Positions 8,977 to 16,441 of a stretch of DNA of 34,638 nt are shown in pieces. Source of the DNA: Pseudomonas citri (lineage in GTDB: Bacteria; Pseudomonadota; Gammaproteobacteria; Pseudomonadales; Pseudomonadaceae); contig NZ_JAODAB010000041.1 in the NCBI RefSeq assembly GCF_025336485.1, positions 1 to 34,638 of the forward strand. The letters run 5' to 3'. Position 1 is the stretch's first letter; the number at the start of each line of letters is the position of its first letter. The notes under the pieces are model-generated. The model was not told where the DNA came from, searched no databases, and worked only from the letters and a program-made list of their open reading frames with translations. A program made the translations under genes and the position numbers.

Positions 8977-10143
8977 TCAATGTGTTGCCGGTGCCAGGTC
9001 GGCATCGCCGCCCTGACGGAAAGTGATCAGGGTGACCAACAGCGCCAGCACGGCCAGCGCGCCGGCGGCCAGGGGCACGGAAGTCAGGCCCAGGCCTTGG
9101 TCGATGACGCTGCCACCGACCCAGGCGCCCAGGGCGTTACCGATGTTGAAAGCGCCGATGTTCAGGGTGGAAACCAGGTTGGGTGCGTCCTTGCCGAAGG
9201 TCACCACGTTGACTTGCAAGGCCGGCACGGCGGCGAAGCAGGCGGTGGCCCAGAGGAACAAGGTGATTTCGCTGGGGATCAGCGCCACGCTGGTCCAGCT
9301 AAGGACAGTGGACACCACGGCCATGGTGATGAAGACGCCTATCAGCGTGTTCGCCAGGCTCTTGTCCGCCAGCTTGCCGCCGATGATGTTGCCCAGGGTC
9401 AGGCCGAGGCCGATCAGCACCAGGCTCCAGGTCACGCCACGGGGCGACACACCGGTGACTTCGCCCAGCAGCGGGGCGACATAGGTGAACAGGGCGAATA
9501 CCGAGGCGGAGAACAGCGCGGTCATGCTCAGGGACAGCCACAGCCCGGCGCCTTTGAGCGCCACCAGCTCCGAGCGCATGTCTAGCTTCTCTTCATCGCG
9601 CTTGGCCGGCAGGAAGCGCATCAGGCCGATCAGCGCCACCACGCCAATCACGGTCACCGCCCAGAAGGTCGAACGCCAGCCGGCTTCCTGGCCCAGTGCC
9701 GTGCCCAGCGGTACGCCGAGCACGTTGGCCAGTGTCAGGCCGGTGAACATCAGGGCCACGGCCGAGGCGCGCTTGTTGGGCGCCACCAGGCCGGCGGCCA
9801 CCACCGAGCCGATGCCGAAGAAGGCACCGTGGCACAGGGCGGTGACGACCCGGGCGAACATCAGCACGTTGTAGTCGCTGGCGATGGCGCAGAGCAGGTT
9901 GCCGATGATGAAGATCCCCATCAGCACCACCAGCGCGGCCTTGCGCGGCAGTCGTGCGGTGGCCAGCGCCATGAACGGCGCACCGATGGCCACGCCCAGG
10001 GCGTAGCCGGTCACCAGCCAACCGGCACCGGGGATCGAGACACCCAGGTCGGCCGCCACGTCGGGCAACAGGCCCATGATGACGAACTCGGTGGTGCCGA
10101 TGGCGAAGGCGCTCAGGGCCAGGATGAGAAGTGAGAGGGGCAT
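8977..10143 (-). CDS. MFS efflux transporter, DHA1 family (AraJ/YdhP-like)
   Basis: A 388-residue, 12-segment inner-membrane transporter of the drug:H+ antiporter-1 group. The N-terminus LLILALSAFAIGTTEFVIMG and MGLLPDVAADLGVS are the signature of the AraJ/YdhP/NepI-like branch. Motif-A-like residues lie in the TM2-3 loop (ATARLPRKAALVVLM), and TM5 carries GLTLANVLGVPLGTALGQ. AAGGACCCGCC precedes the ATG. It lies between an ArsR regulator (17 bases upstream) and xenB (34 bases downstream). The likely job is export of an aromatic or electrophilic compound or its reduced product, but the substrate cannot be read from the sequence. Confidence 0.9.
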   Translation of the reverse strand: MPLSLLILALSAFAIGTTEFVIMGLLPDVAADLGVSIPGAGWLVTGYALGVAIGAPFMALATARLPRKAALVVLMGIFIIGNLLCAIASDYNVLMFARVVTALCHGAFFGIGSVVAAGLVAPNKRASAVALMFTGLTLANVLGVPLGTALGQEAGWRSTFWAVTVIGVVALIGLMRFLPAKRDEEKLDMRSELVALKGAGLWLSLSMTALFSASVFALFTYVAPLLGEVTGVSPRGVTWSLVLIGLGLTLGNIIGGKLADKSLANTLIGVFITMAVVSTVLSWTSVALIPSEITLFLWATACFAAVPALQVNVVTFGKDAPNLVSTLNIGAFNIGNALGAWVGGSVIDQGLGLTSVPLAAGALAVLALLVTLITFRQGGDADLAPATH

Positions 10144-10160
10144 GGCGGGTCCTTGTCAGG

Positions 10161-10463
10161 TCAGAGCTCTTGGCTCATTTGCTTGAGGAACTGCTGGATC
10201 ACTTCTTCGTTGCGTTTGAAGAAGTGCCATTGACCGACCTTCTGGCTGCTGATCAGCCCCGCCCGTTGCAACACCGCCAAGTGCGCGGAGACCGTGGATT
10301 GCGACAAGCCGCAACGCTGGTCGATCTGCCCGGCGCAAATGCCGAATTCATGGTTGTGCAACTGTTCCGGGAACTGGACCTTGGGGTCTTTGAGCCAGTT
10401 GAGGATGTCTCGCCGTACTGGGTGTGCCAGGGCTTTTATTATTTCGTCGAGGTCGAGGGTCAT
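10161..10463 (-). CDS. ArsR-family winged-helix repressor
   Basis: A 100-residue ArsR/SmtB-family regulator. The fold shows the alpha-1 region EIIKALAHPVRRDILNWL, then the recognition helix in LSQSTVSAHLAVLQRAGLIS and the wing (KVGQWHFFKRN). It lacks the metal-binding ELCVCDL motif of true ArsR. Instead it has two cysteines flanking the DNA-binding helix region (GICAGQIDQRCGLSQ), which could act as a thiol switch. It is the first gene of the operon with the MFS exporter and xenB, and probably represses it. Three related AT-rich repeats lie directly upstream. A redox or electrophile signal is an inference from the neighbours and the cysteine pair. Confidence 0.88.
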   Translation of the reverse strand: MTLDLDEIIKALAHPVRRDILNWLKDPKVQFPEQLHNHEFGICAGQIDQRCGLSQSTVSAHLAVLQRAGLISSQKVGQWHFFKRNEEVIQQFLKQMSQEL

Positions 10464-10488
10464 GGGTGGCAGCTCAGGGTGAGTAAAA

Positions 10489-10592
10489 CGCTATATCGCG
10501 ATGGAGCGAACCTTAAATCGTTATTTCGCGATATACCAATATGGATTTGATCTGAGGCCCGAACAAATCGCTATATCGGGTTATAACGATAT
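10489..10592. promoter_or_regulatory. Cluster of three related repeats, candidate ArsR operators
   Basis: Three copies of a CG(C/T)TAT(A/T)TCGCGAT-like motif occur in this gap: CGCTATATCGCGAT at 10489, CGTTATTTCGCGATATA at 10519 and CGCTATATCGGGTTATAACG at 10569. The last has its own partial inverted symmetry. They lie between the divergent arsR and acpH starts. The copies at 10489 and 10519 are 26-72 bases from arsR, fitting autorepression. Confidence 0.65.
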
Positions 10593-10619
10593 GGGTGCAG
10601 CAATGCTAAGCTGCGGCTC

Positions 10620-11204
10620 ATGAACTATCTCGCGCACCTGCACCTCGGCGGCCCTGGCCGGGAACAACTGCTCGGTAGCCTCTATGGCGACTTCGTCAAG
10701 GGGCCGCTACAAGGGCTGTACGACCCGCAGATCGAAGCGGCGATTGCCCTGCATCGCCGCATCGACACGTACACCGACAGTCATCCGTTGGTGGACATCG
10801 CCCTGTCGCGTTTTTCCACGGTGCGCAGGCGCTATGCCGGCATCGTGCTCGACGTGTTTTTCGACCACTGTCTGGCCCGGGACTGGGCGGTGTACGGCGA
10901 AGGGCCGTTGGTGGACTTCACTGCCAGGGTGTACCAAGTGCTCAGCACCGAACCGCAACTGCCGGGGCGACTGGCACGGATCGCGCCGCACATGGCGGCG
11001 GATGACTGGTTGGGGTCTTACCGGGAGTTCGAGGTACTTGCCCAGGTGCTGCGCGGCATTTCCCGGCGCCTGTCGCGCCCCGAGGAACTGGCCGGGGCGA
11101 TGGAGGAATTGATCCGGCTCTATGAGCCGTTGAGCGAGGACTTCCGGCTGTTCTATCCGCAATTGCAGGATTTTGTCCTGGCCCCTTCACTCCAGCAGAA
11201 CTGA
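10620..11204 (+). CDS. acpH: Acyl carrier protein phosphodiesterase
   Basis: A 194-residue cytoplasmic protein of the AcpH family, which hydrolyses the 4'-phosphopantetheine arm from holo-ACP and recycles apo-ACP in fatty-acid synthesis. It starts MNYLAHLHLGGPGREQLLGS, the family signature, and keeps the HD-related metal-binding residues (GDFVKGPL, ALHRRIDTYTDSHP, DVFFDHCLARDW). Length equals that of E. coli AcpH (about 193). It is a single gene, divergent from the arsR operon, and ends 43 bases before the convergent olsA, with a small palindrome between them. The ribosome-binding site is weak. Confidence 0.9.
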   Translation: MNYLAHLHLGGPGREQLLGSLYGDFVKGPLQGLYDPQIEAAIALHRRIDTYTDSHPLVDIALSRFSTVRRRYAGIVLDVFFDHCLARDWAVYGEGPLVDFTARVYQVLSTEPQLPGRLARIAPHMAADDWLGSYREFEVLAQVLRGISRRLSRPEELAGAMEELIRLYEPLSEDFRLFYPQLQDFVLAPSLQQN

Positions 11205-11209
11205 TCGAA

Positions 11210-11237
11210 TGTGGGAGCGAGCAACCCCGCTCCCACA
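11210..11237. repeat. Short GTGGGAGCG palindrome between convergent acpH and olsA
   Basis: TGTGGGAGCG and CGCTCCCACA form a perfect 10-bp stem around an 8-base loop (AGCAACCC). It shares the GTGGGAGC core of the local REP elements but is only a single short unit. Its position between two convergent stops suggests a bidirectional transcription-end hairpin, although there is no T-tract. Confidence 0.7.
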
Positions 11238-11246
11238 CGCGGTGGA

Positions 11247-12038
11247 TCAAGCCGCGATGGCAGGTCGCATTGGAATCGGCTGCTGCTCGGCACTGATGCC
11301 GAACAACGCCTGGTGCACGGCCTGTTGCGCCTGGAACGCCAGGGCTGCGCGTTCCTGACCATGGCAGGCGATGGGTTGCAGCAGGTGGATATGCACCTCG
11401 CTCCGGTCATGGCTAAACAGCCGCATCAGGTGCGAGAGCAGATCATCATCGCCAATGAACGGTGCCAGTGAATCATGTTCGCCCTGGCGCAGGTAACGGA
11501 TCGCCACTGGTTGCAACGCCACATCGGCATCGATGGCCGCCGACAGCAAGCGCCCGTGGAAGGTGCGCAACGAACGGCCATCGGTGGTGGTGCCTTCGGG
11601 GAACATCAACAACGGATGAGCCTGTTCCAGATGACGGCTCATCTGCTTGCGGATCAACTGGCTGTCACCCGAGCCGCGCCGGATGAACAGGCTGCCGGCC
11701 TTGGCTGCCAGCCAACCGGCTACCGGCCAGGTGCGCACTTCGACCTTGGACAGGAATGACAGCGGCGCCAGCATGCCCAACAGCGGAATGTCGGTCCAGG
11801 ACACGTGGTTGCTGACCCACAGCATCGGCCGTTGCGGCAGTTGCCCATGGACAGTCACGCGAAAGGGCAGGGCATTGCTCAGTCGTGCCATGAAGAATCG
11901 TGACCAACGCTGACGGCGCACCGTCGAGTTGGCGATTCCCAAGCGTTCGAACAAACCGAACACACAGGCCATGCCCAGGCCCAGCGCCACCACCAGCAGC
12001 ACTCGCGCGATACGCGCGTACACCCGCAACCGGCTCAT
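11247..12038 (-). CDS. olsA: Lyso-ornithine lipid O-acyltransferase (PlsC-like)
   Basis: A 263-residue inner-membrane acyltransferase of the PlsC/1-acylglycerol-3-phosphate family. The N-terminal segment VLLVVALGLGMACVFGLF is a membrane anchor. The catalytic HX4D motif is in VSNHVSWTDIPLL, and the acyl-acceptor motif EGT in LLMFPEGTTTDGRSLRTFHG. The start MSRLRVYARI at 12038 overlaps the olsB stop as TGATG, which excludes a longer in-frame upstream reading. The partner gene is olsB, so the likely reaction is the second acylation that turns lyso-ornithine lipid into ornithine lipid. A glycerolipid LPAAT activity is the alternative. The PA4351/PA4350 pair of P. aeruginosa has the same order. 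Confidence 0.9.
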   Translation of the reverse strand: MSRLRVYARIARVLLVVALGLGMACVFGLFERLGIANSTVRRQRWSRFFMARLSNALPFRVTVHGQLPQRPMLWVSNHVSWTDIPLLGMLAPLSFLSKVEVRTWPVAGWLAAKAGSLFIRRGSGDSQLIRKQMSRHLEQAHPLLMFPEGTTTDGRSLRTFHGRLLSAAIDADVALQPVAIRYLRQGEHDSLAPFIGDDDLLSHLMRLFSHDRSEVHIHLLQPIACHGQERAALAFQAQQAVHQALFGISAEQQPIPMRPAIAA

Positions 12039-12793
12039 CACACGGCTGCCTTGAAGTGCCGGGCGTAGCGCGGGCAGAGTTCGTCGCGCTTGAGCAGGAT
12101 GAACACATCGGCCACCTGGAAATCTTCGTCCCAGCACGGTTCACCGCAGATCTTAGCGCCCAGGCGCATGTAGGCCTTGAGCAGCGGCGGCATTTCGGCG
12201 ATGACGTTGGACGGCACGTCCAGAGTCGGAAGAGGTTTTTTCGGCACGGCTTGCAAGTGCTCGGTGCACAGGTAGCGTTCACGCAGGCGCTGCATGATCG
12301 CTTGGGCCTGGGTGCCGCCGTCCTGCATCGAAATGCTCGCGCAGCCCATCAGGTAGCTGTAGCCGCCCTCGTTGAGGACCTCGGCCAACTCGCCCCACAA
12401 CACCGCGATGGTGCCGCCGTTGCGATACGCCGGATCGACGCAGGTACGGCCGATTTCCAGGATCGGTCCCTGGAGGTGCATCAGGCCGTGGAGGCTGAAT
12501 TCTTCTTCACTGTAGAACCGGCCCAGGCTGCTGGCGGCCTGGTGGTCGAGCAGGCGGGTGGTCGCCACGAGACGGCCGGTGTTCAGGTCGCGTACGCCGA
12601 TGTGGGCGCAGTGGGCATCATAATCATCCATGTCCAGACCTCTTTCCGCGCCCTTGAGCTTGGCGTTGAACTCGCCGCTGAAGACGTTGAAACGCAGGGC
12701 CTGGGCTTCTTGCAAGGCCTGGGCGCCGACCAGGCGTTCGGCTTGCAGGCGGCGTTCATTGCCGGTGTCGCTGATGCGGGCGATCTGGGTCAT
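12038..12793 (-). CDS. olsB: L-ornithine N-alpha-acyltransferase (GNAT family, OlsB)
   Basis: A 251-residue GNAT-type enzyme that moves a 3-hydroxyacyl group from ACP to the alpha-amino group of ornithine, the first step to ornithine lipids. Family signs are AQALRFNVFSGEFNAKLKGA, DYDAHCAHIGVRDLNTGRLV and EIGRTCVDPAYRNGGTIAVL. The last is the GNAT acyl-donor motif. It is the first gene of olsBA, coupled by TGATG to olsA. A strong Pho-box candidate lies about 110 bases upstream, fitting the known induction of ornithine lipids when phosphate is short and phospholipids are replaced. Confidence 0.92.
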   Translation of the reverse strand: MTQIARISDTGNERRLQAERLVGAQALQEAQALRFNVFSGEFNAKLKGAERGLDMDDYDAHCAHIGVRDLNTGRLVATTRLLDHQAASSLGRFYSEEEFSLHGLMHLQGPILEIGRTCVDPAYRNGGTIAVLWGELAEVLNEGGYSYLMGCASISMQDGGTQAQAIMQRLRERYLCTEHLQAVPKKPLPTLDVPSNVIAEMPPLLKAYMRLGAKICGEPCWDEDFQVADVFILLKRDELCPRYARHFKAAV

Positions 12794-12902
12794 AGCGAAT
12801 CTCCGTGCGGGCTGTCTTGGGTTGCAGCCAATCGACTTTTTATGCAGCCATGTTGTGCAAAGTCAGGCTATGTAGCCCCGGTGTCATCGCCATGAAGCTT
12901 TG

Positions 12903-12920
12903 GTGATGCTTATATGACAG
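12903..12920 (-). promoter_or_regulatory. Candidate Pho box in front of olsBA
   Basis: On the minus strand CTGTCATATAAGCATCAC reads as CTGTCAT, an AT-rich 4-base spacer, then a second half GCATCAC. Against the classic CTGTCAT-ATAA-CTGTCA(C/T) layout the first half is perfect and the second keeps TCAC. It points towards olsB, 110 bases away. Confidence 0.6.
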
Positions 12921-13019
12921 CGCCCAGGAAAGGCCTCATGTCCTGGCACACTCTGTAAACAACCAAACTGTCATCCAGGCTGATTACACTCGGCAGGTTA
13001 AATCCTGCGAGTTCCAAGC

Positions 13020-14114
13020 ATGTCCAAAGGCTGGTTGCTGATCCCACTGCTGTTGCTCAACCTGCATGCCCGGGCCGAAGACTGGCCCGGCGAGCACTGG
13101 CCAAGCGCGCTGACCCCGAGTGGGCCGGCCATCGAGGCGTTGGAGCGGTACGCTTTCCCTCCTCGTGATGACAGCACCCGCCAAGGCATCCGTACCGACG
13201 CGCTGGTGGTGATCCAGGACGGTCGACTGGTCTATGAGCGTTATGGCGGGCCGACCACCGCCGAGACTCCCCATCTGACCTGGTCCATCAGCAAGAGCTT
13301 GTTGGCGACATTGTTTGGCGTGGCCTACGGTGACCGGTTGTTTGCCTTACGGGACCCGGTCGCCCGGTACTACCCGGCGCTGAGCAAGCACCCGGACATG
13401 ACCCTGGCCGATCTTTTCCACTGGGCGTCTGGCCTGGATTGGCAGGAAGACTACGAATACGCGCCGCTCAACTCTTCGGTGGTGGCGATGCTGTATACCC
13501 GGGGACGTCGCGACATGGCGGCGTTTACGGCGCAGCACCCCAGCTACAGCCCTGCGGGACAAGCGTTCCGTTATTCCAGCGGCGACAGCAACCTGTTGGC
13601 AGTGGCGTTGAAAAACATCGTCGGCCCGGCGCGCTATGCCGATTATCCCTGGACCGCCTTGTTCGACCCCTTGGGCATCGGGCACGCCACATGGGAAACC
13701 GATGCCAGCGGCACGTTTGTTGGCTCGTCCTATGCCTACCTCACGGCGCGGGACCTGGCACGGGTGGGATTGCTGATGCAGCGTGACGGTCGTTGGAGGG
13801 ATCGGCAACTGATCCCGCAGGAGTGGGTGGCGTTCACCCGCGAGCCCTTCGCCGGGTTCCAGGCGGGTCAGGACGAAGCCGTGCCAGGCGGGCACTGGTG
13901 GCTCAACCGCGCCGCCGATCCGGCGATCCATCCCTGGCCCGATGCGCCGCCGGATACCTTCGCCGCGCTGGGGCATTGGGGCCAGGCGTTGTACGTCATC
14001 CCCAGTGCCAGGCTGGTGATCGTGCGTTACGGCGATGACCGCGACGGCAGTTACCAGCACAACGAACTGCTCAAGCGCGCCCTGGCGGTGTTTGCCGGGA
14101 CGGTGCAGCCATGA
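13020..14114 (+). CDS. Exported serine hydrolase, beta-lactamase/NylB-like fold
   Basis: A 364-residue protein with a short signal peptide (LLIPLLLLNLHARA, cleavage before EDWP), so probably periplasmic. The core is the class C beta-lactamase/penicillin-recognising fold: the nucleophile motif SxxK is S89-I-S-K92 in TWSISKSLLATLFG. The second motif is YSS at 185-187 (FRYSSGDSN), and a KTG-like element is ALGHWGQALYVIP. The same motifs occur in 6-aminohexanoate-dimer hydrolases, esterases and D-aminopeptidases, so substrate cannot be assigned and a true beta-lactamase is unlikely. Its TGA overlaps the ATG of the next gene (ATGA), indicating coupled translation. It is divergent from olsBA across a 226-base gap. 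Confidence 0.85.
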   Translation: MSKGWLLIPLLLLNLHARAEDWPGEHWPSALTPSGPAIEALERYAFPPRDDSTRQGIRTDALVVIQDGRLVYERYGGPTTAETPHLTWSISKSLLATLFGVAYGDRLFALRDPVARYYPALSKHPDMTLADLFHWASGLDWQEDYEYAPLNSSVVAMLYTRGRRDMAAFTAQHPSYSPAGQAFRYSSGDSNLLAVALKNIVGPARYADYPWTALFDPLGIGHATWETDASGTFVGSSYAYLTARDLARVGLLMQRDGRWRDRQLIPQEWVAFTREPFAGFQAGQDEAVPGGHWWLNRAADPAIHPWPDAPPDTFAALGHWGQALYVIPSARLVIVRYGDDRDGSYQHNELLKRALAVFAGTVQP

Positions 14115-14422
14115 GGCGCAGACCGTTGTTGACGCTGTTGTTGGGATTGCTCATCGCTTTGCTGGGTTGGGTCTGGCTTGAGCGCGTGGCATTAGGGGCC
14201 TTTCCCGACATCATCAGCGCCTATACCGCCAAGGAATATTGCTCGTGCCGCTATGTCATGCAGCAACCGGCCGAGTACTGCCGTGGCTACGTGAAGCAGT
14301 CGGTGCCGGTCAGCGATTTTCTCGAAAGTGTCGAAGCCAGGCGCATCACGGTCACCGGGCTGGGGCGTAGCCACAGTGCGCGGTGGATGGGAGAGCGGCA
14401 GGGCTGCCAGTTGGAGCCCTGA
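14111..14422 (+). CDS. Small membrane-anchored protein with CSC motif
   Basis: A 103-residue protein. One N-terminal hydrophobic segment (LLTLLLGLLIALLGWVWL) is followed by a short periplasmic domain containing a cysteine cluster: EYCSCRYVMQQ, AEYCRGYV and a C-terminal RQGCQLEP, four cysteines in all. That would allow disulfides in the periplasm. Its ATG overlaps the stop of the upstream serine hydrolase, so the two are made together and may work together. I do not recognise a named family. The function is unknown. Confidence 0.8.
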   Translation: MRRRPLLTLLLGLLIALLGWVWLERVALGAFPDIISAYTAKEYCSCRYVMQQPAEYCRGYVKQSVPVSDFLESVEARRITVTGLGRSHSARWMGERQGCQLEP

Positions 14423-14444
14423 AGCTTCCTTGGACAAGACCTAT

Positions 14445-14512
14445 TGTGGGAGCAAGGCTTGCCCGCGATGGCGATTGTGAAAATGTCATCGCGGGCAAGC
14501 CTTGCTCCCACA
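14445..14512. repeat. REP inverted pair
   Basis: The arms TGTGGGAGCAAGGCTTGCCC(GCGATG) at 14445-14470 and their exact reverse complement ending at 14512 form a perfect 26-bp stem around a 16-base spacer. This is the common fluorescent-Pseudomonas REP in inverted-pair (BIME-like) form, sitting after the stop of the small membrane protein and before yceI. Confidence 0.92.
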
Positions 14513-14631
14513 GATGAGTGCCTTCACCGCAGTGCTCCATGCATGGCTGGGTGATTGGTTAAACAGACAGTTTGCAAGCGCCCTCGGCCCGGTTAAGGTT
14601 CGCCACAGGTTTATCTGCCCTCCGAGTGTGT

Positions 14632-15222
14632 ATGTTCAAGCGGTCTTTTTTTCATGCTGGCGCAGCGGCGCTGCTGGCCTGCGCTGCGTTGCCCGTCCAG
14701 GCCGATTGGTACCTGGACGGCGAGTCGTCGCGGCTATCGTTCATCAGCAGCAAGAACGGCAACGTGTCCGAGGTCCAGCGCTTCCTGGTTCTTCATGGCC
14801 AGGTCCAGCCCAAGGGAACGGCGCGGCTGGAGGTGGAGCTGGAGTCGATCAACAGCGGCATCCCCCTGCGGGACGAACGCATGCGGGCCGAGCTGTTCGA
14901 GATCAAGCAGTTCGCCGAGGCGAGCATTACCGCGCAGATCGACTTGCTGCCGATCCAGGACCTGGCCAACGGTGCGCAACTGGAAATGCGCTTGCCCGTG
15001 ACCGTGGACCTGCACGGCAAGCAGCATCAATACAACGTCGAGCTTTTGGCGACACGCCTGGACGAACGACGGTTCCAGGTCGTGACGCTGGAGCCGGTGG
15101 TGCTCAACGCAGCGGATTTCGACCTGGCGCCGGGCCTGGAGAAACTGCGCAACCTGGCCGGGTTATCGGCCATCAGCCTGTCGGTGCCGGTGAATGCGGT
15201 GCTGATTTTCACGGCGCGTTGA
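14632..15222 (+). CDS. YceI-family periplasmic lipocalin-like protein
   Basis: A 196-residue exported protein of the YceI family, beta-barrels that bind polyisoprenoid or other amphiphilic lipids. The start at MFKRSFFHAGAAALLACAAL was chosen because it begins the signal peptide directly (cleavage near PVQA-DWYLD). An upstream in-frame codon at 14572 would add a non-secretory leader. YceI signs are DWYLDGESSRLSFISSKNG, RLEVELESINSGIPLRDERM and the closing SLSVPVNAVLIFTAR. The stop is followed after one base by the start of the ClsB-like gene, so both are one operon. A role in handling lipid in the periplasm would fit, but is inference. Confidence 0.9.
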   Translation: MFKRSFFHAGAAALLACAALPVQADWYLDGESSRLSFISSKNGNVSEVQRFLVLHGQVQPKGTARLEVELESINSGIPLRDERMRAELFEIKQFAEASITAQIDLLPIQDLANGAQLEMRLPVTVDLHGKQHQYNVELLATRLDERRFQVVTLEPVVLNAADFDLAPGLEKLRNLAGLSAISLSVPVNAVLIFTAR

Positions 15223-15223
15223 C

Positions 15224-16381
15224 ATGAGCGGCCCGGTATTTCCCTGGCGTGAAGGCAATCGCTTCGAGTTGTTGGTCGATGGCCCGCAGTTCTTTCCGCG
15301 CATGCTGGTGGAGATCGCCCGCGCGGAACAACAGGTTGAACTGGAGTTGTATCTGGTGGAGGCCGGGGTGTGTGCCGAGGCGATGGTCCAGGCCCTCGTC
15401 CAGGCCGCCGAGCGCGGGGTTCGCGTGCGGTGTCTGTTCGATGACTACGGCAGCCTGGCGTTCACCCTGGGCTTGCGCAATCGCCTGGTCGAGGCCGGCG
15501 TGGAGTTGCGCTTCTACAATCGCCTGAGCTGGCGCCGCTGGGTGCGCAATCTTTACCGCGACCACCGCAAGTTGCTGCTGGTGGACCAGCGCCTGGCGGT
15601 GGTGGGCGGCACCGGGGTGACCGACGAGTTCTGGAACCCCCTCGAAGACCGTAGCGAGTGGCATGAGGTGATGGTGGAAATCGTCGGCCCGCTGGTGCTC
15701 GACTGGCAGTTGTTGTTCGATCGCCAGTGGCTCGCCAACCGTCATCGGCGGGCCTGGAAGCCGGCCTCCACCTTTGGCTTGCCACGTTTGCCCCGTGTGC
15801 CACCGATGGGCGAGGGCATGGGCCGGGTGGCGTATGCCGACGCCCGCCAACATCGCGACATCCTGCAATCGCTGTCCCGGGCGTTGAACAGCGGGCAGAA
15901 GCGGATCTGGATGGCCACACCCTATTTCCTGCCGACCTGGAACGTGCGCCGCTCGCTGCGCAAGGCCGCTGCCCGGGGGATCGACGTGCGCTTGCTGCTC
16001 ACCGGCCCACGCACCGATCACCCGTCCGTGCGCTACGCCGGGCACCGTTACTACCCAAGGCTGCTCAAGGCCGGGGTGAAAATCTTTGAATACCAGCCGT
16101 GTTTCCTGCACCTGAAAATGGTGCTGGTGGACGATTGGGTCAGCATCGGCTCCTGCAATTTCGACCATTGGAACCTGCGCTTCAACCTCGAAGCCAATCT
16201 CGAGGCGCTGGACTCCAGGCTCAGCCGCGCGGTGGCGGCGAGTTTCGAACAGGATTTCGCCCAGAGCCAGCAAGTGAGCCTCGACGCCTGGCAGCGCCGA
16301 CCGTTGTGGAAGCGCTTCAAGCAGCGGTTGTGGGGGCTGGTGGATCGGGTGGTGGTGAATCTGTTGGATCGGCGGGGGTAG
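15224..16381 (+). CDS. clsB: Phospholipase D-family cardiolipin synthase (ClsB/YbhO-like)
   Basis: A 385-residue member of the PLD superfamily with two HKD motifs: YRDHRKLLLVDQRLAVVGG (His114, Lys116, Asp121) and FLHLKMVLVDDWVSIGS (His296, Lys298, Asp303). Each is followed by the usual G-G/S-C-N element. It lacks the two N-terminal transmembrane segments of ClsA, and its length (385) fits ClsB/YbhO, which condenses phosphatidylglycerol with another phospholipid or alcohol. The start follows the yceI stop by one base. Cardiolipin or phosphatidyl-alcohol synthesis at the inner membrane is the likely job; a plain phospholipase D is the alternative. Confidence 0.87.
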   Translation: MSGPVFPWREGNRFELLVDGPQFFPRMLVEIARAEQQVELELYLVEAGVCAEAMVQALVQAAERGVRVRCLFDDYGSLAFTLGLRNRLVEAGVELRFYNRLSWRRWVRNLYRDHRKLLLVDQRLAVVGGTGVTDEFWNPLEDRSEWHEVMVEIVGPLVLDWQLLFDRQWLANRHRRAWKPASTFGLPRLPRVPPMGEGMGRVAYADARQHRDILQSLSRALNSGQKRIWMATPYFLPTWNVRRSLRKAAARGIDVRLLLTGPRTDHPSVRYAGHRYYPRLLKAGVKIFEYQPCFLHLKMVLVDDWVSIGSCNFDHWNLRFNLEANLEALDSRLSRAVAASFEQDFAQSQQVSLDAWQRRPLWKRFKQRLWGLVDRVVVNLLDRRG

Positions 16382-16390
16382 CTGATGCAA

Positions 16391-16420
16391 CGGTGGGAGC
16401 GAGCACGCTCGCTCCCACCG
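16391..16420. repeat. Perfect 14-bp palindrome after clsB
   Basis: CGGTGGGAGCGAGC and its exact reverse complement are separated by two bases. It lies between convergent clsB and bglX and uses the GTGGGAGCGAGC variant of the REP core. It probably acts as a hairpin that protects or ends both transcripts. Confidence 0.8.
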
Positions 16421-16441
16421 CAGGCTTGCGTTGCCTGGTGG

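Noticed and set aside
7872..9026. 384-codon plus-strand frame
   Set aside because: Antisense to xenB, which matches its family end to end.
12968..12974. CTGTCAT on the plus strand before the serine hydrolase gene
   Set aside because: Only one half of a Pho box; no second half at the right spacing.
13020..14114. Antibiotic-resistance beta-lactamase
   Set aside because: The SxxK/YSS/HWG set also occurs in esterases and NylB-like hydrolases. The third motif is not KTG, so a beta-lactamase role is not supported.
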